A DNA stretch of 51,605 nt from Caldifarciminota bacterium (GCA_027038175.1 JALVYB010000033.1:1-51605), one strand, 5' to 3'. Positions 1 to 10,300 are shown, numbered from the stretch's first letter. A program made the numbers and translations. Notes: a model not told the origin generated them from the sequence alone.

Positions 1-958
1 TAAATGGTATCTCCGGATATATTTTATACACCGTCCACTCGGATGTTGATTCCATTAAAAATGGACTCTCATGCTCATACTTTCCTCCTCCAAAATACTG
101 GATATAATGACTGTATTCGTGAACCGCCACATCCTTCAATATGTACTTCCCAAATCGTCGAACTGTTTTTGCCCTTAAATCAGAACTTATTCCTATGAAT
201 GCCCGCATCTTACCATTAGCATCTCTAAAGGGTACAACAACACCTGTAACATTCCCCTCTCCTACTCCCAACTTATATAAACTGTCTATATATACGGGTA
301 TTACCTCTTCAGGGTCTATATGTCCACCTATTAAACTCTCAACTGTGTCTTTTTTCTCCTCAAATGTGTTCCCTATCTCCATAGCATAACTCGTATCTAC
401 ATAATCCATGTAATACACTATAAAATGCTCCGTCCTGTATCTCCTCTCATATAAACTGTCCGGTGGTGGGTCCTTCGCCATTAACATGCCTCCTCGCCAC
501 TCCCAGCCATGCTTCTCTATAAACTCTTTTATACTGTCACTTATCCCTCCATATTTCTCTTCCAGTAACCTTAACGCTGAGCTGATTATATCTAAGTGTA
601 GATCTCCACATATAGGTTCCGGATTCTCTCCTACAAGGTACTCTCTCCTTATTGGATTCTGATAAATAGCGTCATCTATTATAACTTTAACGCTTTCCTT
701 TTCTACACTGTCTATCATCCATTTTATTCTGTCCCATTCAAATTCTATCTCAAGCATACGGTAAACGTGTTCCTCTATACCGTCCTTCATGCCCTTCGTA
801 ACTTTACCGCTCCTCTTCCTCTCTGCGTCAATTAATTGTATCATTTGCCAGTTTGCTATTATGCCATTACGACTGAGAATCAACGTGCCCATGTCTGCAC
901 TCCCAATAGCTCTGGTGATAAATATACCCAATATTATTGCATAAACCTTTATCCTCAT
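1..958 (-). CDS. secreted HEYSH metallopeptidase-like protein, downstream paralogue (partial, runs off window)
   Basis: The gene starts at the ATG complementary to 956-958, behind a GGAGG Shine-Dalgarno 7 bases upstream, and stays open to the left edge, giving 319 codons without the C-terminal half. It aligns without net insertion or deletion to residues 1-319 of the neighbouring gene at 1020-3014 at a constant offset of 2056 bases, and keeps the hydrophobic N-terminal export segment and the HEYSH motif. Positions 1-227 are identical to 2057-2283; the N-terminal coding part is clearly diverged. HExxH with a downstream glutamate is typical of gluzincin zinc peptidases, but I cannot name the family, so peptidase activity is inferred. 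It has its own consensus promoter and is therefore an independent gene. The C-terminus lies outside the window, so intactness is unknown. Confidence 0.85.
   Translation of the reverse strand, partial: MRIKVYAIILGIFITRAIGSADMGTLILSRNGIIANWQMIQLIDAERKRSGKVTKGMKDGIEEHVYRMLEIEFEWDRIKWMIDSVEKESVKVIIDDAIYQNPIRREYLVGENPEPICGDLHLDIISSALRLLEEKYGGISDSIKEFIEKHGWEWRGGMLMAKDPPPDSLYERRYRTEHFIVYYMDYVDTSYAMEIGNTFEEKKDTVESLIGGHIDPEEVIPVYIDSLYKLGVGEGNVTGVVVPFRDANGKMRAFIGISSDLRAKTVRRFGKYILKDVAVHEYSHYIQYFGGGKYEHESPFLMESTSEWTVYKIYPEIPF
1..958. repeat. tandem gene duplication, matching 2057-3014
   Basis: Bases 1-958 match 2057-3014 at a fixed offset of 2056. The first 227 bases are identical, and only two mismatches (228 and 230) occur up to about 320. 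Divergence then rises towards the start codons (for example 688-715 against 2744-2771, and 829-900 against 2885-2956). Upstream of the ATGs similarity fades after about 10 bases. This is a tandem paralogue pair with uneven divergence, not an insertion element: no inverted ends or transposase are present. Confidence 0.9.
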
Positions 959-982
959 ATCACTACCTCCATACTCATAAAA

Positions 983-1011
983 ATTATAACTCTACCCTAT
1001 GTCTGTGTCAA
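983..1011 (-). promoter_or_regulatory. sigma70-type promoter for the downstream metallopeptidase copy
   Basis: On the minus strand TTGACA (complement of 1006-1011) and TATAAT (complement of 983-988) are separated by exactly 17 bases. The predicted transcript start leaves a short leader holding the Shine-Dalgarno before the ATG at 958. Confidence 0.8.
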
Positions 1012-1019
1012 ATAATTAT

Positions 1020-3014
1020 CTATTTCTTTATAAGTTTATTTTTGTTTCCCACCTTCACCCTTACCTTCACCTCATTGGGAATATGGTTACTTATACGCTC
1101 TATTACTACCGCAGGGTCATAGGCTTTTATACTCACCTCATATTCACCTTCTCTGGTGGTCCTGGGTATCACATATTTTATCTTTACCTTCCTCGGATTG
1201 TTACTCTCTTTCTCATATATTGCTCCTCCTCCCATGGAACTGAAATCTGCTTCAACCAATCGCCCTCCTCCACGGAATACACTGTCACTTATTTCTACTT
1301 CCATCTTTATGGTGTCTCCTGGATGGTATAAGGATTTGTTCAGGGTGTAAGTTTTTATTACGGGAACTATTGATATACGATAACCAAAGTTTAGTATATT
1401 ATCGTCAGTTAAATCTACATTATTGATTCCCAACATTGTCTCCCAAGGATATACTCTTAACCGCACTTCCGTAGAATCATCGGATATATCATCAACGTAA
1501 ATCGTATCCCTACCACCCCATATCTTCTTTACTATGCATATCCTCTTATCTGTGAAAGAACCTCTCTTCTTTAACATTCTCATCTTAATTTTCACATATG
1601 CATATGTAGAATCCCATAAATTGGGTTCATTATAAGACAAGGATAAATAATATGTGCCTAATGGGAATACTAATCTCCAATTAGACTCCGATTCTAATAT
1701 TACATTTAGGTAACCTACAGAAAGAGGAACAGGTTCTGCTGAAACATTTGGCATTACATAAGGATTTATACCCCTATAATCCTTAAAATAATTGGCTATC
1801 ATGAAGTTTTGATATACTCGCTTGAAACTCTCTGCACCACCAAGCGTGCTCACCATGGCATTGAAATCATTTACCCCATTCTGGGCCCAGCACTTCCTCC
1901 AGATTTCCTTTATTGCTCCTATCCCGTAATGCTGCTCTATATATGCAAGTAATATCCATAAGGAATAATAGTACAAATATAACTTATTACCCGGCTTCCT
2001 TAAACTTAATTCAGGAGCCATTAAAACCGATGGCCATGACCGCAGTTTTTCGTAAATAAATGGTATCTCCGGATATATTTTATACACCGTCCACTCGGAT
2101 GTTGATTCCATTAAAAATGGACTCTCATGCTCATACTTTCCTCCTCCAAAATACTGGATATAATGACTGTATTCGTGAACCGCCACATCCTTCAATATGT
2201 ACTTCCCAAATCGTCGAACTGTTTTTGCCCTTAAATCAGAACTTATTCCTATGAATGCCCGCATCTTACCATTAGCATCTCTATACGGTACAACAACACC
2301 TGTAACATTCCCCTCTCCTACTCCCAACTTATATAAACTGTCTATATATACGGGTATTACCTCTTCAGGGTCTATATGCCCACCTATCAAACTCTCAACT
2401 GTCTCCTTCTTCTCCTCAAGTGTGTTCCCTATCTCCATAGCATAACTCGTATCTACATAATCCCTGTAATACACTATAAAATGCGCAGTCCTGTATCTCC
2501 TATCGTATATACTGTCTGGTGGAGGGTCCTTCGCCATTAACATGCCTCCTCGCCACTCCCAGCCATGCTTCTCTATAAATTCTTTTATACTGTCACTTAT
2601 CCCTCCATACTTCTCCTCCAGTAACCTTAATGCTGAATTGAGTATATACAAATGTAAATCTCCACACACAGGTTCTGGATTCTCTCCTACAAGGTACTCT
2701 CTCCTTATTGGATTCTGATAAATAACGTCACATATAAAAACTTCAACGCTTTCCTTTTCTACACTGTCTATCATCCATTTTATCCTGTCCCATTCAAATT
2801 CTATCTCGAGCATACGGTAAACGTGCTCCTCTATACCGTCCTTCATGCCCTTCGTAACTTTACCGCTCCTCTTCCTCTCTGCATCTATCCCCTGTATGAT
2901 AGACCAGTGAGCTATTATACCATCTGGAGTTATATACATACTCCCTATATAGGCATTACCAATAGCTCTGGCGATAAATATACCCAGTATTATTGCATAA
3001 ATCTTCATCCTCAT
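1020..3014 (-). CDS. secreted HEYSH metallopeptidase-like protein, upstream paralogue
   Basis: A 664-residue protein with a hydrophobic export segment in residues 4-20. Its recognisable motif is HEYSH at residues 280-284, in a VAVHEYSHYIQ context, followed by a conserved stretch with E303 and E307 that could supply the third zinc ligand of a gluzincin-type peptidase. The C-terminal 250 residues look beta-rich (SLSYN, YVKIKMRM, VRLRVYPWE) and may be an immunoglobulin-like module. It is probably secreted and anchored or released outside the inner membrane. ATG at 3014 is preferred over M3 because GGGAG lies just upstream. It has a full consensus promoter and is followed after 61 bases by its paralogue. 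I do not recognise the peptidase family; the substrate is unknown and activity is inferred from the motif only. Confidence 0.85.
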   Translation of the reverse strand: MRMKIYAIILGIFIARAIGNAYIGSMYITPDGIIAHWSIIQGIDAERKRSGKVTKGMKDGIEEHVYRMLEIEFEWDRIKWMIDSVEKESVEVFICDVIYQNPIRREYLVGENPEPVCGDLHLYILNSALRLLEEKYGGISDSIKEFIEKHGWEWRGGMLMAKDPPPDSIYDRRYRTAHFIVYYRDYVDTSYAMEIGNTLEEKKETVESLIGGHIDPEEVIPVYIDSLYKLGVGEGNVTGVVVPYRDANGKMRAFIGISSDLRAKTVRRFGKYILKDVAVHEYSHYIQYFGGGKYEHESPFLMESTSEWTVYKIYPEIPFIYEKLRSWPSVLMAPELSLRKPGNKLYLYYYSLWILLAYIEQHYGIGAIKEIWRKCWAQNGVNDFNAMVSTLGGAESFKRVYQNFMIANYFKDYRGINPYVMPNVSAEPVPLSVGYLNVILESESNWRLVFPLGTYYLSLSYNEPNLWDSTYAYVKIKMRMLKKRGSFTDKRICIVKKIWGGRDTIYVDDISDDSTEVRLRVYPWETMLGINNVDLTDDNILNFGYRISIVPVIKTYTLNKSLYHPGDTIKMEVEISDSVFRGGGRLVEADFSSMGGGAIYEKESNNPRKVKIKYVIPRTTREGEYEVSIKAYDPAVVIERISNHIPNEVKVRVKVGNKNKLIKK

Positions 3015-3046
3015 ATCACTCCCTCACCTGCTCAACTTCTGTATTT

Positions 3047-3075
3047 ATTATAAGATTGTGCTCTGGTTATGTCAA
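3047..3075 (-). promoter_or_regulatory. perfect sigma70 promoter for the upstream metallopeptidase copy
   Basis: TTGACA (complement of 3070-3075), 17-base spacer, TATAAT (complement of 3047-3052). The same architecture drives its paralogue, but the spacer sequences differ, so only the hexamers are conserved. Confidence 0.85.
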
Positions 3076-3162
3076 TGTCCTTCAAACGCAATAAAAATAA
3101 TGGTGATAGGGTTCGTTACAAACCCATTCCCCCTCCTGCCCCTTAAAATTTAAAAAGTACTG

Positions 3163-6072
3163 CTATCTTATGATTATCTTTTTGGTCCTTCTTAAACTTC
3201 CTCCAAGTTTAACAAAATAGACGCCCTTCGGTAAACTGGATAATCTTAATTTACAAGTGCGATGAGATGGAATTATATGGCTTTCCACTCTTCTACCCAG
3301 TGCATCGTAAATGGTAAGGGTAATATTTTTGTCAGTTATGTTATTGACCGCAAGAAGTTCACGTGTAAAATCATAGGTCAGGACTCCAGAATGCACATTT
3401 TGATTTCTGTGTTCATTCATGCCAACGAGTTCTCTTGTAAAGTAAATGAAATGTCCCGCTACGAGAGGGTCAAAACCATCTCCATATGTGCCATTATATA
3501 ACACAAGGAGAGCACTATCTTCAGTCTCGTTTTCTATTCCCACCGTTGCTGTATTTATGAAAACACCGGGAATATCCACAGGATAGATAAAAGCAAATGC
3601 GTCTTTTGTATCTGTATTTCCGTAATAGAGTATTAATTCAAAAGACACTGTGTCATTGTCATTGCTATACTGAAGAGCCCTTGACCATTCAATTATCATT
3701 CTATTATGCCCAAAATCGTATTTGTAATAAATTCCATCATTTCCTCCATAGTCTGTAAATCTCAGGTCATCCCATAAAACCGCAAGCATGGATGATATTC
3801 CATCATTGTGAGGCAATTCATAGTTGAGAAATGCAGAAGTTCCCGGGTCATCACCAAAGGATGCCCATCCATTGGTTGACACCCAGATAGTGTTGTAGTT
3901 ACTCTGCATATAGGAAAAACTCTCAGGAAGGGAGATTGAGCCGTATCCATCATCTCCGCTTCCAGACGATAAAGTCAAAAGAGTGCCGTCTCCACCATAT
4001 GCTGGATTGAGTTCAACAAATGACACATCCGGTATTTCATATTGGTTATCACCGTTTTGTAAGGCATAATATCCCACCCCATGTGGGACGCCACCACCAG
4101 ATGGCGCAACTGTCAGGGTATCAGTAAATGTAATGCTGTCCGAATTGTAATATATTTTTGTGATGAGATAGAAACTGGCATTCTCAGGAGCACCCTGAGC
4201 AAGGTCAAGGTTAAAATGGAATGTAGTGTCAGTACTTTCCTCTATTGTGGTAACAGTATCACGGGTGTTATGAAATGTTATGTAAGAGCATACGCCACTT
4301 CCTCCGTCAGAACAGGAAATTTCTGCCATAACGTTATATCCGGGTCCTCCTGCGTTGTGTATAGAAACAGCGTAGTCAACGCCATTATCTCCACCTGCAT
4401 CAGGGCTGCTATCTTCACCATCGTTCCAGAAAAATCCATTTAAACTGAAATTAGGTGGTGTTGTGGGAACGGGAACAAACCTTATGGCTCTCATGGGTCC
4501 AAGTGCATAAGTACTTGGTGAGAGTCTCCCTTTGTAAACAAGATTATACCCTATATCTCCATCCGCATTTTGATAGCCAACTGTGGCTTCAGAAAGGCGC
4601 TCGGTGGGACCCAGTAAGTACTGGATGAGCAATTCGTCATCCTGGGGGTTACTCAGGTCATTATATCTCAAAATAATCTCAAAACTTGTTGTGTCAGAAT
4701 CATAGGTCGAGGATATGCCACTGTACTCAATAACCACTTCAGAGTCAGAGACATGGGTATATATTCCATGTGGAGAGCCGTAAGTACCGTCAAAATCCAT
4801 CATTGTCCACAGGGCTGCGAACATTGGATATGGCAGATTTGTGGGAAATCCAATAAAGTTATCGTCATAATATGCATTTCGCATGCCAAACATTATGTAA
4901 CCGTGCTGTGAAACTGTAATTGTATCGTAAAGAACTCCTGCGTATCTAAAGGGATGCGGAAGATAAAGGAAATTGTAAGAACTGTCATTCCCCTGGATAA
5001 GAGGCAGAAGGGTGCCATCTCCGCCTGCATTGGGATTTATTTCTCTCCATGCAAATTGCGGTGCCTCTGAATAATGGTCGTCAGTATTGTCATAAAATGT
5101 GTAAAGGGGTGTGGTATCTATATATTGAGGCTTTAATACATACCTCTTTACAACCGAGTGTCTTGAATAAGAACCCTCATACACATCAAAGCCAATTTCA
5201 AAGGTATCCATGCCTGCATAGGGGGAAAGCACAATGTTTAACATCGCCTGGACTGTATCATAGGTGCTGAGTATGCCAAGGTTAATGGTATCCTGACCTG
5301 CATTTTGAATATTCTGGCATACAGTGCCTGAAATGTCGTTGCATACATAAACAAGTTTTATATCATCATATGACGTATCACCCACATTTACAAGGTTGTA
5401 AGTCAATTGCACAGGGGAAAACAGGGTACCATCCCCTTCTTCATTGGGTATCAAATCTCCACCATCGTTCCAGGTTGTAGATACAGGATGTAAAGATGTG
5501 TACCTTATGTATAGTTCCACATTGTCAATCCCTGCTGCACCGCCATTTCCTACACCATCAGTTTCTCTGAAAATCCATGCAAACTGCACTGCCTCTGTGT
5601 TATTCCTCGGAACGCTGAAATAATACCCTCCCACAGAATTTGGCGTAAAAGAGGTTTCCTCCTGCCATGCACTCCATGTCCCATTGGTCTTTATCCTATA
5701 AGCGAAAATGAGGATTATAGGAGGGTTTCCATAGTCAGAGTAAATACCATAGGCAAAATATAACCTTAAATCTGCAAGAGGGGCAAGGGTATCCACGTAT
5801 ATTATGGGCGAGTAAAGGGTATCGTCACCCGCAGGTGCAGAAGGTGAAGCGTCAGCATCATCAAAATAGGCGTAATTGGAAGCTGAAGGTTCCCAGTAGT
5901 TATTTAGCCCGGATGTCTGTCCTGTTGTCCACACCACTCCATCATTATTTCCATCTCCTGTGGTCCATCCAGACGGCATTCCACTTTCAAAGGACTCGTC
6001 CATTAGATATACGTCTGAGATAAGTGGAGATATTGCAATAAGAAGCAATACGCACAATTTAAATATTCTCAT
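3163..6072 (-). CDS. large exported surface protein with sorting-type C-terminal tail
   Basis: A 969-residue protein. Residues 1-20 form a signal peptide (KLCVLLLIAISPLIS). Residues about 23-190 resemble a MAM/choice-of-anchor-J type lectin-like fold (DESFESGMPSGW start, GIDNVELYIR end). Two copies of a roughly 200-residue beta domain follow, at about 323-535 and 672-880, sharing the pattern GGDGTLL, LP.F.Y, Y.TI.VS..G...FG and a WDD or MMDFD segment; beta modules lie between them. Residues about 888-969 form a secretion tail of the type IX (Por) kind: ITLTIYDALGRRV, then LPKGVYFVKL, ending KKIIIR. Known family behaviour is outer-membrane export with the tail as sorting signal; that this organism has a type IX system is inferred. 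No catalytic motif is visible, so an adhesin or binding role is more likely than an enzyme. It is a single gene with its own promoter. Confidence 0.85.
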   Translation of the reverse strand: MRIFKLCVLLLIAISPLISDVYLMDESFESGMPSGWTTGDGNNDGVVWTTGQTSGLNNYWEPSASNYAYFDDADASPSAPAGDDTLYSPIIYVDTLAPLADLRLYFAYGIYSDYGNPPIILIFAYRIKTNGTWSAWQEETSFTPNSVGGYYFSVPRNNTEAVQFAWIFRETDGVGNGGAAGIDNVELYIRYTSLHPVSTTWNDGGDLIPNEEGDGTLFSPVQLTYNLVNVGDTSYDDIKLVYVCNDISGTVCQNIQNAGQDTINLGILSTYDTVQAMLNIVLSPYAGMDTFEIGFDVYEGSYSRHSVVKRYVLKPQYIDTTPLYTFYDNTDDHYSEAPQFAWREINPNAGGDGTLLPLIQGNDSSYNFLYLPHPFRYAGVLYDTITVSQHGYIMFGMRNAYYDDNFIGFPTNLPYPMFAALWTMMDFDGTYGSPHGIYTHVSDSEVVIEYSGISSTYDSDTTSFEIILRYNDLSNPQDDELLIQYLLGPTERLSEATVGYQNADGDIGYNLVYKGRLSPSTYALGPMRAIRFVPVPTTPPNFSLNGFFWNDGEDSSPDAGGDNGVDYAVSIHNAGGPGYNVMAEISCSDGGSGVCSYITFHNTRDTVTTIEESTDTTFHFNLDLAQGAPENASFYLITKIYYNSDSITFTDTLTVAPSGGGVPHGVGYYALQNGDNQYEIPDVSFVELNPAYGGDGTLLTLSSGSGDDGYGSISLPESFSYMQSNYNTIWVSTNGWASFGDDPGTSAFLNYELPHNDGISSMLAVLWDDLRFTDYGGNDGIYYKYDFGHNRMIIEWSRALQYSNDNDTVSFELILYYGNTDTKDAFAFIYPVDIPGVFINTATVGIENETEDSALLVLYNGTYGDGFDPLVAGHFIYFTRELVGMNEHRNQNVHSGVLTYDFTRELLAVNNITDKNITLTIYDALGRRVESHIIPSHRTCKLRLSSLPKGVYFVKLGGSLRRTKKIIIR

Positions 6073-6092
6073 AACATCCTCCTTTTAGAAAA

Positions 6093-6121
6093 ATTATAAA
6101 GTAAATAAAATACTTTTTCAA
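6093..6121 (-). promoter_or_regulatory. sigma70 promoter of the large surface protein gene
   Basis: TTGAAA (complement of 6116-6121), 17-base spacer, TATAAT (complement of 6093-6098). A strong AAGGAGG Shine-Dalgarno follows about ten bases later, ahead of the ATG at 6072. Confidence 0.8.
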
Positions 6122-6148
6122 AAACTTCAACAAAACATTGAGGGATGG

Positions 6149-7243
6149 TTATTTCCAGGAATTAAGTAAATTATCCAGCAAGCTTATTACATATTCCGGG
6201 CCTATTGCTCTCATGCATTTGTTCTCATTACAGCCGTATTCAAAACCAAGATTAAGGCAGGGAGAACAGGAAAGGGGACTTTGAATGGAAATTGCGTTTT
6301 TATTTAAAGGTCCCCACCTTTTAATAGAAGTTGGCCCATGTAAAGCTATCATATTCAACCCAATTGCAGAGGCTATGTGCATAATACCTGTATTTACAGT
6401 TATAAGTAATATGCTTTCTGAAAGTCTTTTTATTACGTCTTTCAGGGAAAGTTCACCTGCTCCAACCTCAATGAGTTCTCCGTGTTGGCATTTTTTCTTT
6501 AACTCAATCGCCCTTTCTCTATCACTTTTTCCACCTGTTAAAAGCACCCTGTAGCCTCTTTCTGTTATATAATCAATTACTTTTATCCAGTATTCAAAAG
6601 GCCATTCCTTTAGATAACTCTTTACCCCACCTGGGAACATGTGAACTACTACCACCTTTTTCTTTTGAGAGAGTTCAACAGGCAACTCTGGCTGATTTTT
6701 CCCCGTAATACCAATTACTTCAAGAAGAGACCTGTAATTATCAATTTCATGGACATCACTTCTGTGGGGGATTGACACATCGTAAATAAAATGTCTATAC
6801 TGTCCAGAGGTATTAAAACCGATTTTCATTCGAGCTTTTGCAGAGAAAGTTAAAAACGCCTCAAGCCTTGACCATTGACCAAAGTCTATGAAAACGTCAA
6901 AACGAAAATCTTTTATTCTTTTGACTGCTTTTGCGGGATTTTTTACAGGTAATTTAACAACTTTCACATTATAAAAATCGCCTATAATCTCTGCCATTTC
7001 AAAATTATTTTCACCACTGAATATGGTTATTTCCGAATCTTTTATCTCATCCTTTATGTCCCTGATAATCCCGGAAAGCAATACAGTATCACCAATACCA
7101 GCAGTCTTTAAAATCCCGATGGTTTTAATATCATCCTTTAAAAGCCTTTTCCCTCGCCTTTTGAGTTTTCCCAGTACGTACAGAAAGGGAATACCGGCGT
7201 ATTTATCAAAAAATCTCAGGGTCTTGTTGCCTCTTTCACTCAT
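6149..7243 (-). CDS. glycosyltransferase family 9 (heptosyltransferase-like)
   Basis: A 364-residue cytosolic glycosyltransferase of the ADP-heptose:LPS heptosyltransferase fold (GT-B, family GT9). The N-terminal Rossmann half has the typical IKTIGILKTAGIGDTVLLSG start; the C-terminal half carries VVVVHMFPGG, VLLTGGKSDRERA and VNTGIMHIASAIGLNMIALHGPT, the nucleotide-sugar binding part. It probably adds a sugar to a lipid-linked envelope glycan; the exact sugar cannot be read from sequence. A cysteine cluster near the C-terminus (SCSPC, GCNENKC) resembles that in other GT9 enzymes. It stands alone between the surface protein gene and the efflux operon. No Shine-Dalgarno precedes the ATG at 7243, and a TATAAT lies only 10 bases upstream, so its mRNA may be nearly leaderless. 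Confidence 0.9.
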   Translation of the reverse strand: MSERGNKTLRFFDKYAGIPFLYVLGKLKRRGKRLLKDDIKTIGILKTAGIGDTVLLSGIIRDIKDEIKDSEITIFSGENNFEMAEIIGDFYNVKVVKLPVKNPAKAVKRIKDFRFDVFIDFGQWSRLEAFLTFSAKARMKIGFNTSGQYRHFIYDVSIPHRSDVHEIDNYRSLLEVIGITGKNQPELPVELSQKKKVVVVHMFPGGVKSYLKEWPFEYWIKVIDYITERGYRVLLTGGKSDRERAIELKKKCQHGELIEVGAGELSLKDVIKRLSESILLITVNTGIMHIASAIGLNMIALHGPTSIKRWGPLNKNAISIQSPLSCSPCLNLGFEYGCNENKCMRAIGPEYVISLLDNLLNSWK

Positions 7244-7253
7244 AAACGTGCTT

Positions 7254-7281
7254 ATTATATAATTTTGCGCGTGTCCCCCAA
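7254..7281 (-). promoter_or_regulatory. probable promoter of the GT9 gene
   Basis: TATAAT (complement of 7254-7259) with TTGGGG (complement of 7276-7281) at 16-base spacing. The -35 is weak. The -10 ends 10 bases before the ATG, which gives a leader of about 3-4 bases at most. Confidence 0.5.
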
Positions 7282-7287
7282 AGGGGC

Positions 7288-7309
7288 GGCACTCCCCTAA
7301 GGGAGTGCC
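7288..7309 (-). terminator. hairpin downstream of the efflux operon
   Basis: Nine-base perfect stem GGCACTCCC/GGGAGTGCC with a four-base loop. A smaller CCCC-AAA-GGGG hairpin (7276-7286) follows directly in the transcription direction. No U-run follows, so it may be a 3' stabilising structure rather than a classical intrinsic terminator. Confidence 0.5.
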
Positions 7310-7331
7310 TGTTTATTGTGTTAATGAGGGT

Positions 7332-10300
7332 CTATGCCTCCCTGGGAGGACGTATTTTTTCAAAATAGGAATACACCACAGGGATGATAAACAGCGTAAG
7401 TATCATGGAAGACAAAAGCCCTCCAATCATGGCAATTGCCATTGGCTGACGCATTTCAGCGCCATGGCCATGTGAAACGAGTGCCATGGGAAGCATGCCT
7501 ATTATTGTGGTAAACCCTGATATAAGTACAGGCCTCAACCTGATAGTAGCACCATCCACAATAGCCTTAAAGTCATCAACTCCTCTTTCCCTCAACTGCT
7601 TAATAAGGGTTATCATCACTATGGCTTCATTTACTGCAACGCCCATTAATATCAAAACTCCAATAAGAGAGGGCACTGAGATAGTGGTGCCCGTGAGCCA
7701 GAAGAGTAATATTACACCTATAATTGCAAGAGGAAGAGAAAACATTACAATAAACGGGTCCTTGAATGATTCAAACTGAGCCGCCATGATCATATAAACA
7801 AGGAATATGGCTGCAATGACAGCAAATGTCATATCTTTAATCATGTCCTTTATCTGCTCCATTTCCCCGCCATAGTCAATTGAATAACCTTCAGGTAATT
7901 TATAATTTTTCAGTACTTTTTCAATATCGCCTGTAACTCTTCCCGTACTTCTACCCTTTGTGTCGGCATAAACATGAACCACACGTGATTGTTTCTCTCT
8001 TTCAATCCTTATAGGTCCTTTCACATATTCGTAAGAGGCTATGCTCCTTAAAGGGATATAGGTACCCATCGGGGTTTTGATGGGATAATCAAGTATTCGC
8101 TCAGGGTCATTATTTACATAGGCAGAATCAAGTTTAATAACGAGGTCATACTCTCTTCCTCCCTTCCTCATCTTACCTATTTTCTTACCTCCGATTGCCA
8201 TATCCATTTCATTCTGTATCTGCAAGGGCACAAGCCCATACATGGCAGCGAGTTTTCTGTTTATTTTAAGTCTGAGTTCGGGCTTTGCTTCCTCCAGGCT
8301 AATTTCTGGATTGTAAACTCCTCGAATTGTGTCAATTTTCTTAAGCACATCCTCTGCTATTTTCTTAAGGAGTTTTAAATCATCTCCATATATTTTAACG
8401 TCAATGCTGCGCGAATTTGCACCCTGGAACATCATTTTGGACATATCCATGGCTTTAACCTTTGCTCCATAGTACATGGGAGCCCTGTCAAGTATTTCAT
8501 TAATAACCTCGTAAGACCTTCTCTTCCTTTTTGATGGGTCTTTAAATACGAAGGACACAAAACCTGAGTTATCACCCCCACCTCCCATCATCATGGTAAA
8601 TCCCTGAGCCTCTTCTCCCATTGAACCTACCTGATAAGAATAGTCTTTTATCTCAGGAAATTCCTTTCCTATCTCCGTTATCTTCTCCACATAGTTCTTT
8701 GTCTCTTCAAGACTTGTCCCTGGAGGAAGTTCCACTGTTATTATTCCGAAAGTCCTGTCCATATTGGGTAAGAACTCAATGCCTATTACTTTAACGAGCA
8801 GTAGAGAGAGTACGAAAAGAATAACCGTACTCCAGATTATTAGGCCTCTTTTTCTTAAAACAAATCTGTCAAGAACGTTTCTATACCATTCTCTAAAGTA
8901 TTTGAACCAATGCTCTCTTTCACCCGTAAGTTCTTTTCCACGTTTGATTTTTAAAAGTTGTGCACTTATCATGGGCATAATCGTGACTGCCACGAACAAT
9001 GAAGCAAGAAGAGTGGATGTAATCGCAATAGCAAGGGGTTTTGTCATCTTTCCCACAATTCCTCCAACATATATAAGGGGCAAAAATACAACAAGGTTTG
9101 TAAAGGTCGAGGCTGATATTGCAAGCCATACCTCTTCTGTGCCGTTTATTGCCGATGTTTCAGGGTCTTCCCCCTCCTCATGATGCCTGAAAATGTTTTC
9201 AATTACCACAATGGATGCATCAACCAGCATACCAACTCCAAGGGCGATTCCGCCGAGAGTCATCATATTCAGGGTGTATCCAGCAGCGTAAAGAACTATA
9301 AAGGTAATAATTACAGACATGGGAATGGCAAGAGCTATCGCAAGAGTAGGACGTAAATCAAGAAGGAAAAGAAAAATCATAAGTGCAGCAAGAATACCAC
9401 CCACCACAGCATTATTTGTGGTCCTTCCGGTTGCAAGTTTAATAAATTTAGACTGGTCAAAACTTACATCAACTTTGAGGTCCGGATGTTCTGCCTTTAG
9501 CCTCTTCAGAACTTTCTTCACTCTCCTTGCCACATTCAATGTATTGGAACCTGACTGTTTATAAACTTCAAGTACCACCCCACCTTCTCCATCCCATGTG
9601 GTATAACCCTTTGGCTCCTCGATAGAGAATCTGACATCTGCGACATCCTTTAAATATACAGGCTTTCCCTGTTTCGTATATCCAACCACCTGATTTAGTA
9701 AGTCTTCCTTGCTCTTATACTCCCCTATTGTCCTGACAAGAAGCGTTTTCGAGCCTCTCTCAATTTTTCCAACAGGTAAATTGAAATTGTTAAGTCTCAA
9801 CATATTGGCAACATCACTCACAGAGAGTCCATATCCTATGAGTTTGGGAAGGTCAACAAATACCCAGTACTTTTTCTCCCTTCCTCCAAAAATCTGAACC
9901 TGTGCGACACCGTCAACTCTCTCAAGTACGTTTTTAAAATCGTCTTTTAGAATATCCTTGAGTTCTGTATCAGAATATTTTTTACTCGTAACAGGCAATT
10001 CTATCACAGGCATCTGAGACATATCAAACTTAAATACTATGGGTTTTGAGGCATCCTCGGGCAAAAATCCCTCAATTAATCCAAGTTTATCTCTCACATC
10101 CTGAGCCGCAAAATCAAGATTTGTGCCCCATTCAAACTCAACGTTTACAAAGGAAACACCTTCCATGGAAAAAGAGGAAACCTTTTTTACTCTATTGACC
10201 GTGGATACTGCTTCCTCAACAGGCTTTGTTATAAGTTCCTCAATATCCTCAGGTGCCACATTGCTATAGTTTGTAATTATACTTACAGAGGGATACTCAA

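Noticed and set aside
2060-2445. Plus-strand frames repeated at 4-389 and 2060-2445
   Set aside because: They are opposite-strand shadows of the duplicated metallopeptidase gene; the repetition only reflects the duplication.
1-3014. Duplicated block considered as an insertion element
   Set aside because: No inverted ends, target duplications or transposase; similarity stops at gene boundaries and each copy has its own promoter.
3076-3162. Hairpin GGGTT-7-AACCC as terminator of the surface protein gene
   Set aside because: Only five base pairs and no U-run; left unannotated.
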